From NCBI RefSeq assembly GCF_932276165.1, contig NC_063998.1, forward strand, positions 5,530,501 through 5,594,500: DNA of 64,000 bases. Direction: 5' to 3'. The notes under the pieces are model-generated. The model was not told where the DNA came from, ran no database searches, and saw nothing but the letters and a program-made list of their open reading frames with translations. Source of the stretch: Plutella xylostella. Taxonomy: Eukaryota > Arthropoda > Insecta > Lepidoptera > Plutellidae. The translations under genes and the position numbers were made by a program. Below, in pieces: positions 8,701 through 20,600 of this stretch (positions within the stretch are counted from its first letter, which is position 1; each line of letters starts with the position of its first letter).

Positions 8701-11700
8701 GTCGTTTTGTGATGGTCTGAGGAGATTCGAATGTATGGCCCGTTTGTGTAGTTAAATGCATAGATTTTTAATTAATAATAAAAACTCCACACTTATGGGG
8801 AAAAAAATCAAATTTTCCCTAAAAACGGAGAAAAAATTACCAACATTAGCAATTTCACCCCGTTGAAGTGGTCAGACAGATTTATGGTATATGGCGCATT
8901 TGTGTAGATAAATACAAACAATAATTATTTTAAAATAAAAACTCCCCACTTGTAGGGAAAAAATCAAAATTTCCCTAAAAACGTAAAAAAAATTACCAAC
9001 ATTAGCAATTTCACCCCTTTGAAGTGGTCAGACAGATTTGTGGTATATGGCGCATTTGTGTAGATAAATACAAACAATAATTATTTAAAATAAAAACTCC
9101 CCACTTTTAGGGGAAAAAATATTTTCCCTAAAAACATACAAAATGTAAATCAACTTTACCACAGATTAGGTGCCGAGCTCAGCGAGGCCATAGTCCTCCT
9201 ACAAGCTATACCAGAATGGACAACATTTCAAAAAACTAAAGCTGCTATAAATCGAAAACCATTTCGAGATTTAGCTCTAAAGGCCACAAAAAAAATGTTT
9301 TTGTATTTTTTGGATGTATCATTTTCGAGAAAATCATAAAATAGTAAAAAAGTGCTGATGACGTCATGGATCAGGTGCGATGCATTTTGACAATCAAAGC
9401 CTGTAGATTTAAAAACAAAGTAACTGTCACTTTCATTTTTGATTGACGTTGACGTTTTATCGTGATGTTGTTGTTTATTTGGGTCATTTTCACAAATTCT
9501 GTTCTGACACTTTCTGACTATTTTTTTTATTTATCATATAAAATGGTTAGTACGTATTAAGATATGACCTCTATATAATATGTCCCAGAGCATGCCACCG
9601 CCTACACAGCTGAAAAAATGCTTCTGCTTATTTTTTTCATGATAAGTAGGTACTTTGTATCATCAGAAATATCAATGTCATTTGAAAATGACCCATTTGT
9701 TGGTTGGCATGTAAACAAAGTTTAAATGTCACTTGTCAGTGTCATTTATGTTTTTTTCGAGACTAAGGCAATAGACAAAAATAAAAATTAAGCCTAATAT
9801 GTGACGACACTTCCGGTTTTAAAATAATTAACTTTAAAGTTAAAAATAACATGCAAAAATTAATGTATATACAAAATAAAAAAATACGGGTCCTCTAATT
9901 TTTTATAAACTTTACGAATAGCTAATAAAAATATAGGGTAAAGAAAATGAAATGTTGTCCATTAAACCAGCCGAGCGCAGCGAGGCATCCGATCGACAAG
10001 TAACCCTGCCATAAAGAAAAGAAATCCGAGCGAAGCGAGGCATTACGTATCATAATTATTCTTATCAATAAAGAAAAACTACGGGAAAAGTCCCGTTTAA
10101 GAAGTGGAAAGCCGAGCGAAGCGAGGCAAAACAACCTAAACCATCAATTCAAAACCTAGAGAGCCGAGCGGAGCGAGGCAAAAATACTGAAATCAACATC
10201 CGGAAACCCGATGAGCCGAGCGAAGCGAGGCTAAAGCGCAATAAACAGCAAGTGCCTATGTAACTGCAAAGCCGAACGAAGCGAGGAAAATCAACCGAAA
10301 TTATCATTCCGAGACCTAGAGAGGAGCCGAGCGAAGCGAGGCTAAACTACTTTAATCACTAACTGCCTGTTTGACTGGAGAGCCGAGCGCAGCGAGGCAA
10401 AACAATCCAAACCATCATACCTCAAACCTTGGTGAGCCGAGCGCAGCGAGGCAAAACATTTCAAAACATCATACCACAACCACTGAAGAGCCGAGCGCAG
10501 CGAGGCAATACAATTACAACTTAAGTATAACCTTACCGTAAAAGAGGAGCCAAGCGAAGCGAGGCAAAACAAGGCGAACCACCATACTTCAAACCCTGGA
10601 GAGCCGAGCGAAGCGAGTCAACACTACTCAAACCCTCGTCAACACAACTATATAACCTGAGAGCCGATTGTGGCTAAGAAATATCTTGAATGAATAAAAA
10701 AGAAAGACAAAGTGTTACTCGTAGTTTGGGCGCGTTTATAGTTCCATACGTGTGCAACCAATTATGGATTAAATTTAAGTTAAGCATTATTCTATAATGT
10801 TAAAAAACGCTCTTTATCCTACTTACTTACTGTGTCTTAAACAGCAAACCCACATAAGAAATTAATGTAAGTATCAAAAAAGCCTGTAAATTTCATTGCT
10901 ATGAAAAAGTTTCTCTTCAGGACAGAGTAAACTAATAATCGAGAAGCTAGAAAAACGCGCAAATGGAGGTGACTCAGATTTTTTATGAGGTGTTAAAGAA
11001 CCCAATATTTCTACACAAAACTATGTCGGTAAGTTAACGAAAGTAAGTAAGAAAAGTTTACGAAACCATAAAATGTCAATTTAGATCAGTTTCTCTACCG
11101 TATTTGTGTGAAACAATCCGTAATTCACCATGAAAATAGTTTTCAAGGCAAATGTTAACATTCCTGTGGAGTTTTTTTTTTGTGTAAAGCCAAATGCCAG
11201 AGAAATATCCGTTGTATTATGGTAAAGTCAATACCCATCTGTTACCAAATCTCATACTGAAATATTTTTACAGCTACGTTAAATGCTTCCATATCTATCT
11301 ATACATTATACCTAAATATATTCATACTGAAATTAGATTTGAAGGGAAAACGTTATGGTCAATTTAATAACCGTATCTTACAAAAATTCATACTGAAAAC
11401 TTTATCCCACCTGAAACAAAATCATCAGGTACCCCTTTTAAAACGAAATTTATACTGAAAAAACGAAAAACCGGCCAAGTGCGAGTCGGGCTCGCGCACA
11501 AAGGGTTCCGTAGCAGCAAAATTACAGTTAAATCAACCTATCTCAAAAACTATAAGAGATACTTTGATCAAACCAAAAATCGTTGAAAGAGTTAATTAGC
11601 ATGCATCACCTCTATTTTTTTTAGAATTTTATACCCCGTAGTTATAAAAATAGAGGGGGGGGGACATACTTTTTACGACTTTGAGAGCTGATATCTCAAA

Positions 11701-14700
11701 AACCGTTCACTTTAAGAAAAATGTTTTTTAGAAAACTTTATATCATTTTAAAAGACCTTTCCATTGATACCCCACACGGGTATGTACATCGAAAAAAAAA
11801 AATTCATCCCTCAGTTACATGTATGGGGGGCCCCACCCCCAATTCTTTTTTTTACTATTTAGTGTCATATTTTTGTAGCGGTTCATACAACACATATTCC
11901 CATCAAATTTCATCACTGTAGTACTTATAGTTTCCGAGTAAATCGGCTGTGACAGACGGACAGACGGACAGACGGACAGACGGACAGACGGACAGACGGA
12001 CATGACGAAACTATAAGGGTTCCGTTTTTGCCATTTTGGCTACGGAACCCTAAAAACGGTTTTTAATCCAAAACAAAACACAACAAAGACTTGCTACGGT
12101 TTTTTCAAGTCAATACCCTGCTGAAACCAAAATTCATACTGAAAACGTATAACTACCTAAAACAAAATCATACCCCTTTAATATAGAAATTCATATTGAA
12201 AACAGTTTTGAAAGCATAACAAAACGCAAGAAAGATTTGCTACGGTATGTTCAAGTCAATACCCTGCTGAAACTGAAATTCATACTGAAAACTGTTTCCC
12301 ACGTCAAACAAAATCGTTAGTACCCCTTTAATTAAAAAAAAATCATAGTGAACACAGTTTTAAGGCCTATCAAAACGCAAGAATGATTTGCTACGGTATA
12401 TTCAAGCCAATACCCTGCTGAAACTGAAATTCATACTGAAAACTGTCTCCCACCTAAACCAAAAGCATCAAAGCACCGCGCGGCTGCTTGCAGCCCGCGC
12501 CACAACGCAACCTCTAGTTTAAATCTAAGGATAATGGAACGTAAAAACAAAACATATAGAGAACGGAACGTAACAACAGTGGTGCCAGCCCTCGGAATAT
12601 TACCAGCAAATCCGAGCAAAAAAGTAATCGAATAGAAATATCGATACATTCTTAAAAACAAAAGATATTTTATTTATCAATAAATTACATGTTCTGGTAC
12701 TATTTGTGCTAAAACTAGTACATTTGGTTTATAAAATATCATTATATTTAAGTCTTGAGGACTTTTATCCATAGTAAACCAATTTCCTTTTCTCTTTATT
12801 CGATTCACTATAATCGATATTTTTTGAATATTTAAATCTAATAACACTGAATCTTGCTTGTCAATCTTGTCATAGTAGTTGTTATTTCATTTTCCATTAC
12901 CTAACCTAATTATTTAATATTTTGAATACCGCTGAAACTGCTGAAGATATAGAACAAATGTGACAAAGGGGAGAACCAGACCCGGTTCCTGTTCCACCTC
13001 TCCGGCAGGCTCCCGTCCCACTTCTTCATCAGGAACCTGCAGAAGCAGCAAAACAAGAACACGCAAAATCCTGACAATATTTTCTATGAACCATAGGATG
13101 ATAAATACCTAAGTCAAATATGAGAAGAGCAACTGCGTTCTGCAGTTCGAATCCCGGCGCTGACATATACCAATGTGTTCTTTGAATTTAATTAAAATGT
13201 ATACCATCACACTTACAGTGAAGGAAACCTGCATACCTATCTAGATTTAGCACATCTAGAGAGCCAGGTGCAGGTACTTACACCCCAACAGAGAATAGAA
13301 TAGAGTAGGTAATAGGAACATAAAATTCCTAAAGTTGATTCCAGGCAAATTATGTTATGTAAATAAAACAATGATCTTTTTAACAGTATATTTTATTTCA
13401 TAACATTACTCGCCAAATGCATACCCATATAGTAGAACCTTTACGTATAGCATTTAGAAATGGCATAGCAGATTCCTGTTGCGGAATGGCAATTTAAAAC
13501 TTCAGAAGTTGGATAAGTATAACATTATTCCATGATCTAGTCGATAATATTAATAAAATCATTATATTTATTATGTACGTTGCACGTCCCGTATTTATTT
13601 AAACGGAAACATATAATTTGATATACCTAACATACTATTATCAAATTATTATTCACGTTGTTCGTCTTGTGTTGTTCAAGGGTTGACATGGTGTTGACGT
13701 TTAGTTGTTGACATGACACATTTTTTTATCATTTCAATTTTTCTGCTCTGGTTTGTCAATTTTTATCATTATGCTGAGATCCAACCTAGACATTTATGAC
13801 GTAAATCACAGAGTACTTGGCATAAACATTACTTCACTTGACGTTCCATTCTCCCTGTATTAATGTTTACGTTCCATTACGACTACTTTTTAAACATTAT
13901 TTTTCTTCATTTTTCTCATTTCGCCCAGCTTCTAAAAATGTAGTAATTTATTTATTTGTGTACCTATACAGTGACTCTCTAAACATGGTACTTTCATTAC
14001 GGAACCCGTCATTTTCATAGGGGTACCAAACGTCCTTAGAACTCTGCCATTGTCCTTTGTACGTGAACCATATTACAATATTATAATGAGTACGCTATAA
14101 ACTAGTGTAAACAATGCATGGTACACTCCTATAATAATATAGACTTTAGATTTGTAGTTTATCAGTGATCTAACTATTTCACGAGACCTAGACGGGACTC
14201 ATACCACTTGTTTCGGTTTATACACCCATAGTGTTATAGAACTAAATATTCAAATTTCAAACCTAATGTTCTTTTTCCAGCTCCTCCGCTCATCGCTAGT
14301 CAACAACCGCACTCAAGCCATGGTGTGCGACGACCTCAACATGTCAACATACGCCATCTACAACAATCCCAAGGCCAAGCCGACTACGAAGAAACACAAA
14401 GCGGATCTGTTGGAGGCGTTCCTTGGAGCACTGTATATTGATAAGGTGGGTTTTTGTTGAGTATAGGCCGTGCTAGTGATTTATAATGGCGGCACTAAAT
14501 TAATATCCTTTACTTCCATACGCTATATTGTACTCAAAATAAATTGATATGTGTCTATGACATTACAGCCCCGAAACGGATAAACCAATACTTATACGAA
14601 TCTTATTAATGAAACGGAATCGTTTGTTTACTACTTACATATCTTATTATGGCAATAAAATCAGACCATAAGCAACTATCACATGCATTTTTCTTTCTTG

Positions 14701-16266
14701 AAAAGAAAAGCTTGTCCGACTAATATTTCTACCAATCCCTTCCAGAACCTAGAATACTGCCAAGCCTTCTGCAACGCGTGCCTATTCCCGCGTCTTCAAG
14801 AGTTCATCATGAACCAGGACTGGAACGACCCCAAGTCGAAGCTGCAGCAGTGTTGCCTCACGCTGCGCTCCATGGAGGGAGGCGAGCCCGACATACCGCT
14901 CTACAAGTAAGATATACAGGATGTCTTGTATTCTTAATCTTCTTGACGATTGTGTCCTCCACGACGTGTCCGTCGACGGCGACACCTCGTCAGTTCCTGG
15001 CATGTGCTCGTATGTGGCTTGCGAAGCCGAACTTGGTCTTGAACGTGCGGCTACAGATGTTGCACTAGGTAGGTATCAACTGGCCAGTCCATAGAGGCTT
15101 GGTATTATACCTTCATTATGTATCTCACGGTTACGGTCTTTCTTCACATAGCCATTACCCCGTTACTTTCGAAGATATTAGGTACCTATGTTGTGGAAGT
15201 TATGCCAACTACTGGATTCTGCATTCGGTTCAATGAGTCTGGCAGATTGACGGTGTTGGCCATCTTTTATCATTACCACAACGATTATATTTACTAGATT
15301 TTATCATAGAATTTCCAAACCTCTTGTTCTGAAGTTGTCCCGCTATTATCAGAAATATTATTTGAATGCCTGTGTATAACATTGTTGTACAATTCCAGGG
15401 TGATCGAGTGTCTCGGCCCCACCAACACGCGCGTGTACACGGTGGCCGTGTACTTCCGCGGGGCGCGCCTCGCCGCCGCGCGCGGCCACTCCATACAGGA
15501 GGCCGAGATGAACGCCGCCGAGGAGGCTCTCAACGCGGCTCACGGTGAGTTTACAGGGTGTTGTGAAAGTGGTATAGGAGGGCGAACGAACAAGAACACT
15601 TAATATATGACCTCCTCGCATATTTTGTAAAGCAAAGTTGTTCAGGCTGTTGCTCTACAAGTCTACAACATATGCGAACCATATGAGAAATGGGGTGTCT
15701 CACACTCTATAAAATATAAGTTACCTGATTTTCCTTACATACGACTATACGACATTCCTTTATTTTTTTAAAGGGACAAAAATTGCATTTCTTATATTGC
15801 GTTTTATTAATGTCATTTACTTATTTTAATTACAGAACTCTTCCCCCAACTCGACCACCAGAAGCGTGTGATAGCCAAAAGCTTGAAGCACAAGAAGGGC
15901 AAATCTTCAGGCGACCGGCGCGGCGACTCACCCGAGAGGTCACTCAAGAACAAGCGACTCGAAGACCGAGTCCCCAAAGCGTACCGCCTCGGGAAACACA
16001 AAGACAAATACCTGAGTTCGGATGAAAGCGATATGCACCAGACCACTGATGAAGAAATTGATAACCGAAGTGAGTTAGGAGATAAGTCTGAAGACGATTC
16101 TGGACTGGATTCGGATGGAGAGTCCGTTGCGATGGATAAACTACAACATGTTGAGGTGAGCAGCTTGTTAACAGATATGGAGAAGATAAAGAAAGATCTC
16201 ATCCAACGCAACCAGTATGATAAGCTGAAAGAGAAGAAAAGTTTGTCGGAATCAGACGATGAATGA
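5714..16266 (+). CDS. Drosha: Drosha, 3' half: RNase IIIb domain, dsRBD and acidic tail (5' exons outside window)
   Basis: Drosha is the nuclear RNase III that, with Pasha/DGCR8, cuts primary microRNA hairpins. Six exons join in phase: 5714-5885, 6487-6668, 14281-14445, 14746-14906, 15399-15544 and 15836-16266. Together they are 1257 bp (418 codons plus stop). All introns are GT-AG; the third donor is GTGGGT and the fourth GTAAGA. In the partial protein, LTEFEESIG leads into the second RNase III domain: GSNQRLEFLGD (acidic E90 and D94 visible) and DLLEAFLGALYID (D160 and E163), the four metal-binding positions of the family. The linker NQDWNDPKSKLQQCCLTLR is nearly identical to animal Drosha. 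The dsRNA-binding domain covers about residues 226-285. The remaining 130 or so residues form a lysine- and acid-rich tail, longer than I recall for vertebrates. The 7.6-kb intron after the second exon is full of tandem repeats. Confidence 0.96.
5886..6486. other. Drosha intron with retroelement-like remains
   Basis: At 5900-6070 there is an AT-rich TTTATTTATTCAAG-type stretch like the 3' tails of lepidopteran LINEs in minus orientation. From about 6196 to 6450 a degenerate tRNA-like head (agatggtacagtggtttagt) is followed by a CTCTTCTCGT-rich tail; it may be an old SINE. No coding sequence was seen. Confidence 0.35.
7010..9140. repeat. Degenerate tandem array: ~470-bp units followed by ~145-bp units
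   Basis: A motif gaattgatctcccagaagg followed by gggaggtgggg recurs at about 7292, 7757 and 8221, so a unit of roughly 470 bp is repeated three times or more. Each unit also contains a ttccccattttcaggg block and a gacatttgaccatttttatt block. From about 8400 the array changes to shorter units of about 145 bp, marked by ggcgcatttgtgtaga and aaaaactccccactt, with at least five copies to 9140. There are no coding frames of note. It lies in the large Drosha intron. Confidence 0.8.
9141..9969. other. Drosha intron, AT-rich, no gene seen
   Basis: Unique-looking sequence. One isolated gccgagctcagcgaggc (about 9171) is an outlying copy of the core of the array that follows. There is a TGACGTCA octamer at about 9358. 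Nothing else could be supported. Confidence 0.4.
9970..10622. repeat. ~55-bp tandem array with GCCGAGCGAAGCGAGGC core
   Basis: Twelve cores start at 9970, 10026, 10111, 10163, 10214, 10271, 10325, 10382, 10436, 10490, 10549 and 10603. They are mostly 51-59 bp apart, with one gap of 85. Position 9 is A or C (once G). The inner GAGCGAAGCGAG reads the same backwards on one strand (a mirror repeat, not a hairpin). The sequence between cores is AT-rich and partly shared: aaaacaa, aaaccatcatac and caaaccctgga recur. This is therefore a diverged satellite. Confidence 0.85.
11470..12052 (+). mobile_element. Dispersed insect element ending in AGGGTTCCGTAGC inverted repeats
   Basis: It begins accggccaagtgcgagtcgg and then agggttccgtagc; it ends gctacggaaccct. 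The 13-bp words agggttccgtagc and gctacggaaccct are perfect inverted copies. Before the right end there is a GACGGACA microsatellite (11950-12003). This text is very common in moth and butterfly genomes. A diverged, shortened copy in inverse orientation lies at about 47165-47372. There are no coding frames. It splits the 148-bp tandem array with a possible aaacg target duplication. Confidence 0.75.
11950..12003. repeat. (GACGGACA)n microsatellite
   Basis: Six or more octamer units gacggaca, part of the surrounding dispersed element. Confidence 0.9.
12481..14280. other. Remainder of the large Drosha intron
   Basis: AT-rich and without exons. Near 13135-13260 there is a tRNA-type B box (gttcgaatccc) followed by the same text as the SINE at 47361 (cggcgctgacat, gtataccatca, gcatacctatctag). 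This is a truncated SINE copy. The Drosha acceptor ctttttccag ends the stretch. Confidence 0.5.
13135..13270 (+). mobile_element. Truncated tRNA-derived SINE
   Basis: It shares its B-box-containing head and downstream body with the SINE at 47361-47475 and its continuation at 51186. The A box is missing. Confidence 0.55.
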
Positions 16267-16383
16267 AGTAGCGAGGTAAGAGAAAGTGTAATGTGTTATT
16301 TATGAAATCAAAGTGAGGAGTAATCTGTGGTATTATAGTCATTTTTTATTTGTATTAGGCAACCAATTTAATTAGGCTTATAG

Positions 16384-16509
16384 AGGGTGTCGCAAAAAGG
16401 AAATGGCTGGTTCGCACTAACCAACGATAACTTGACGTAAAACCTTGTCTTGAATATATTTTCCAAATATTGCTATTCTATGGATATTTTAAGTCTTTTG
16501 CAACACCCT
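16384..16509. mobile_element. 126-bp MITE in the Drosha 3' UTR
   Basis: It is bounded by AGGGTGTCGCAAAA (16384-16397) and TTTTGCAACACCCT (16496-16509), inverted repeats with one mismatch. It lies between the Drosha stop codon and its poly(A) signal, so it should be transcribed in the mRNA. The same terminal words occur at 24762-24893 and in pieces near 31380-31420. Confidence 0.7.
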
Positions 16510-16565
16510 AAATATTAAGGACTCGCAATGAAATCTAACTGCATTTATAGGAACGGATTTAAAGG

Positions 16566-16600
16566 AATAAAACAATCGAATCAAATTAAAAGCTTTTATT
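16566..16600. promoter_or_regulatory. Back-to-back poly(A) signals of Drosha (+) and CCDC142 (-)
   Basis: AATAAA at 16566-16571 follows the Drosha stop by 300 bp. TTTATT at 16595-16600 reads AATAAA on the minus strand and follows the CCDC142 stop by about 220 bp. The two transcripts therefore end within, or overlap by, a few tens of bases. Confidence 0.65.
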
Positions 16601-16820
16601 TGTAACATCATAAAACGTTCGTAACATAGTAAAACTAATTAGGTATGGTTATTTGATTGTCAGCATTGATTGCTTAAGCTCCTTTAATTGGGCGTAGGCG
16701 CTTATTTATTAGGATTATGTCATACATAACTATTGGATTGGATACTCTTACGCATATACAACTATCATATCGTATTATCTTTATATTTTCATATGTTTAT
16801 ACATAAACGTATTTATATTT

Positions 16821-17578
16821 TTAAGAAAATACAATACAACAGAGACTAAACGCTAGTGGTCCCTTCATTTTGTTGGCTCGTAACGTCAGCCATTGCTTCT
16901 GGTTGGGAACATACATTTCTGCCGGCATCAACTGTTCTGGGGCGTCGTTTTCTGAAAAACATAAAATATTTTGATTACTGATTTGACATAATATTGCATA
17001 ATATTTAGTAACTCGGATTAGAAGATATTAAGATGGATAAGCTGATTAATAGAGTTCATAACTACGAGAAGATTCATAAATCATTAGTAGTAGACTTTAT
17101 CAATTATTTATCCATTGAATTATTTATTGCATCTCAATCACAGAATTAAAGTAATAATAAAAAATAATAATAAAAATTCGTTTATTTGAAAACCAACAAA
17201 GACACATACAAATTGTTGAAACCTTGGTCCTCAAACTAGGATTCCCTGTGCTATGAGGACCAGGACCCGTCGTTGATTATTTATCTAATTTAAAAGTGCC
17301 TATTAGAAGCATATATAAATTACAAAAGTTAGATGCTTACTTGCTAATTAGGGATATACTTTAGATCTGATGAGATTACATCTGGTAGGTACATACTTAA
17401 TTAATAAATAAAAAAAAAAAAAACAGTTATTGAACATTTAACTTTGTAGGTACATTTTATGAAAGTAGAATATAAAAAGTTAAAAAATAAAAAAAACCAA
17501 ATCATGTATGATAGTGAGTGTTGTGTGTGAGCTGTGTGTATTTGTGTGAGCTGTGTGTATGTGTGTCAGGTGTGTGTA

Positions 17579-17647
<69 letters not shown>

Positions 17648-20600
17648 TTGTGTGTGTGTATGTTTTCACATTAGAGCCCACTTAGCCCTGCGACTAAGTC
17701 TTGGGATCGAGGGACCATAATTAAGGTATCACTAAGTGGGCATATTATATACTTACATATTGTTGAAAACAGCAAATTATTTATTTATTTACTTTAATGA
17801 CTTTTTCAGTGTCGTCGTAATTAAGTGTGAGTAACCAGGAGTTAATAATTTTTTTACAGACAAAGCGTGTTTTTTTAAATATGCAATGAGATTGCTCCAC
17901 TTTAGTATAGACAAAAGGAGCCAGAAAGTTGTAGAAACGCTTGTAAAATTCTGTATTTGTTTTAGGCGTTAGCCACTTTTTCAATCTTGCATTTTCTTTA
18001 GAGTAAATAGTTTGAAGAGATTTCCGATGAAAGTATAATATAAGTGATTTGAGAAATTGTTGCCTTACTGTTAAAAGTTTCGTCTCTTCATAGAGTTGTG
18101 TTGTTGGAAAACGGAATCTTTTGCAATACATCACTTTGATTACAGCTCTTTGTGCTCTTTCTAGTGATATAAGGGTGGTTTTTGGGGCCCCGCCCCATGC
18201 TATTATGCAATAAGACACAACTGACTGACATAGGGCAAGGTATATTGATTTTAGTAAGTCTCGTGTGGCAACCTTCCGAAGACACCTAAAGGTATACATC
18301 AGCCTACGCACCCTTTTTGAGAGTACCTCAATATGGGGTTTCCAAGACAATTTGTGGTCCAACATCACTCCAAGATATTTTATTTTGTCTGTGCGTTCGA
18401 TGGACGTACAATCACAGGCATCCGGGTTGATGTTGGGGGGATTAGCGTATTTGCCACAGGTATGTATGGTTAGATGGTCTTGTGTTGGTTCTGTTTTTTT
18501 TGTGATGTGAAAACCAAGAAATTTTGTTTTACCAACATTTAGGGTTAATAAGTTGCTATTTAGCCAGTCAGCTACCTCTGCCATCCCTTTTTCAGCTTTC
18601 TGGTACGCATCTTTCCAAGTATTGCCATTAAAGACAATAGCTGTATCGTCAGCAAATGTAAATATTTTAGAGTTCTCCAGATGGAGTTTTCCAAGGGTGC
18701 TAATGTAAATTAAAAATAGTGTTGGCCCCAGCACACTGCCCTGGGGGACACCAAAATTAATAGCTGAGCATTCACTTTTTGTTACATCCTCGGAAATTTT
18801 AACATACTGTCTTCTGTCTGAGAGGTAACTTTTGAACCATGCCCATGGTAAACCTCTTACCCCTATATGATTTAATTTACTTAAAAGTATTGGTATTGAA
18901 ACAGTATCGAACGCCTTGGCTAAATCAAGAAAGACGCCAATGCACTTCTGTTTTTTATCCATGCTCTCAGCTATGTGGTTTACCAAATAGTTCACGGCGT
19001 CCTCCGTGGATCTTCCAGCTCGAAAACCGTACTGATTGTCAGGCAAAATTTGATTTTTTTCCAAGTAACTGACTAAACGTGAATTAATTATCTTTTCTAG
19101 GAGTTTGGCTATGACACTCAGTAAAGAGATGGGTCTATAGTTAGATACTTCCTCAGGATCGCCGCCTTTGTGTATGGGACATATGCAAGACTTTTTTAGG
19201 GCCATCGGGACGCTGCCATTTTTAATACTGAGGTTGAAAATATACTCAAGTGGTTTTAAAATTAGTGTTTTAGTATTTTTTAGTATTTCAGGCGTTATGT
19301 TATCCCAACCCGAGGAACTATCAGTTTTAAGGTTATCTATAAGTTTCGCAATTTCATATGAGTTGGTCGGTCTTAAAAAGAATGACTGCAAAACGGCCTC
19401 ACCTTCACAAGCTTCTGCTAAACGCTGCTCCGTTTGATGATTTTTTTGCAGTAGGGTGTTAGCCAGATTACGTCCTACAGAGGTAAAGTAATTATTTACT
19501 AAGTTTAATGAATCTTTTTTAGACTCTTTGTTAAGGTAAAGCAGCTTATTACTGCTACTTTTATTCTCAGTGATATGACATATATTTTTTATGATACTCC
19601 ATTGTTTTTTTGGATTACTACTGTTTGATACAAGTTTTTCGCTATTATAAGTGTTTTTTAGATTTTGTAGTAAGTTGTTGCAGTAATTACGGTAGTTATA
19701 ATAAGTTTGCTTTAGAGTATTGTCTTTAGGTCTTTTTTTACATTTTTGGTGCAATCTATCTCGTTTTCGAATACATCTGAGGAGATTGGGTGTAATCCAC
19801 GGTTGTTGGAACTGTTTCCTATGCGGGATATTCACAGTAACAGTACAGCTATCGACGGTGTCAGTTATTTTTTGTATAAAATTATTAGTTGCAATATCTA
19901 TGTTATCCTCGGATACTACATTAGTCCATTCTTCGCCACTGAGAATAGCATACAATTTGTCGTAATCAACTCGCTTCATATATTTTTTCATATTTCTTAC
20001 ATTATTTTGTAGCCTACAATCCAACGTTAGTATAACACTGTCATGATCAGTAATTTTTGATGAACAAACAATTGTTTCGGGTTTACACTGTGATTTAATC
20101 AGAGTGTGGTCGATGCAATTGTTTTCGTGTGTTGGATAAGTATGTGTAGGGTAGAATCCATGCATTGTTATTAAATTTAGGTAGGAGTCAGAACGACTGT
20201 CTTTATTGAATGGCTTAATATCAATATTAATGTCACCCAGAATTATAGTGTGTGTTGACTTTGTATTTGAGATAACACTATCCAATGAAGTTAAAAAATT
20301 ATCAATATTGTACATAGATGGGGATCTGTATATAGATATTAATGTAATTATGTTCTCAATGTTCACCATTAAACAACTGGCATCTAGAAAATCCGGTTCC
20401 TGTATCGTAATATTCAGCTGTATCTTAGAGTATATTATAATGCCATCATTTTGGTTTAAGTATTTTTTCGAGCAATTAAACTTATATCCATCTAGCTGTA
20501 TAGGGATCATATCTTCTACCAACCAACATTCCGTAAGAACTATTAGGTCTGGGGTAAAGTTAAGTCGTGATAGAACGAGTAACAGTGAATCGAAATTGCG

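Larger units (their letters stand above)
11215..12480. repeat. ~148-bp tandem repeat, interrupted by a TIR element
   Basis: The block tgctacgg ... caataccctgctgaaac ... aattcatactgaaaac ... taccccttta recurs with gctacgg at 12093, 12239 and 12390, a period of about 146-151. More diverged copies lie at 11215-11465. The element at about 11470-12052 sits inside one unit. Confidence 0.8.

Noticed and set aside
9970..10622. CRISPR-like array (regular 17-bp repeats with spacers)
   Set aside because: The genome is eukaryotic, the 'spacers' share text with one another, and there are no cas genes; it is a diverged satellite.
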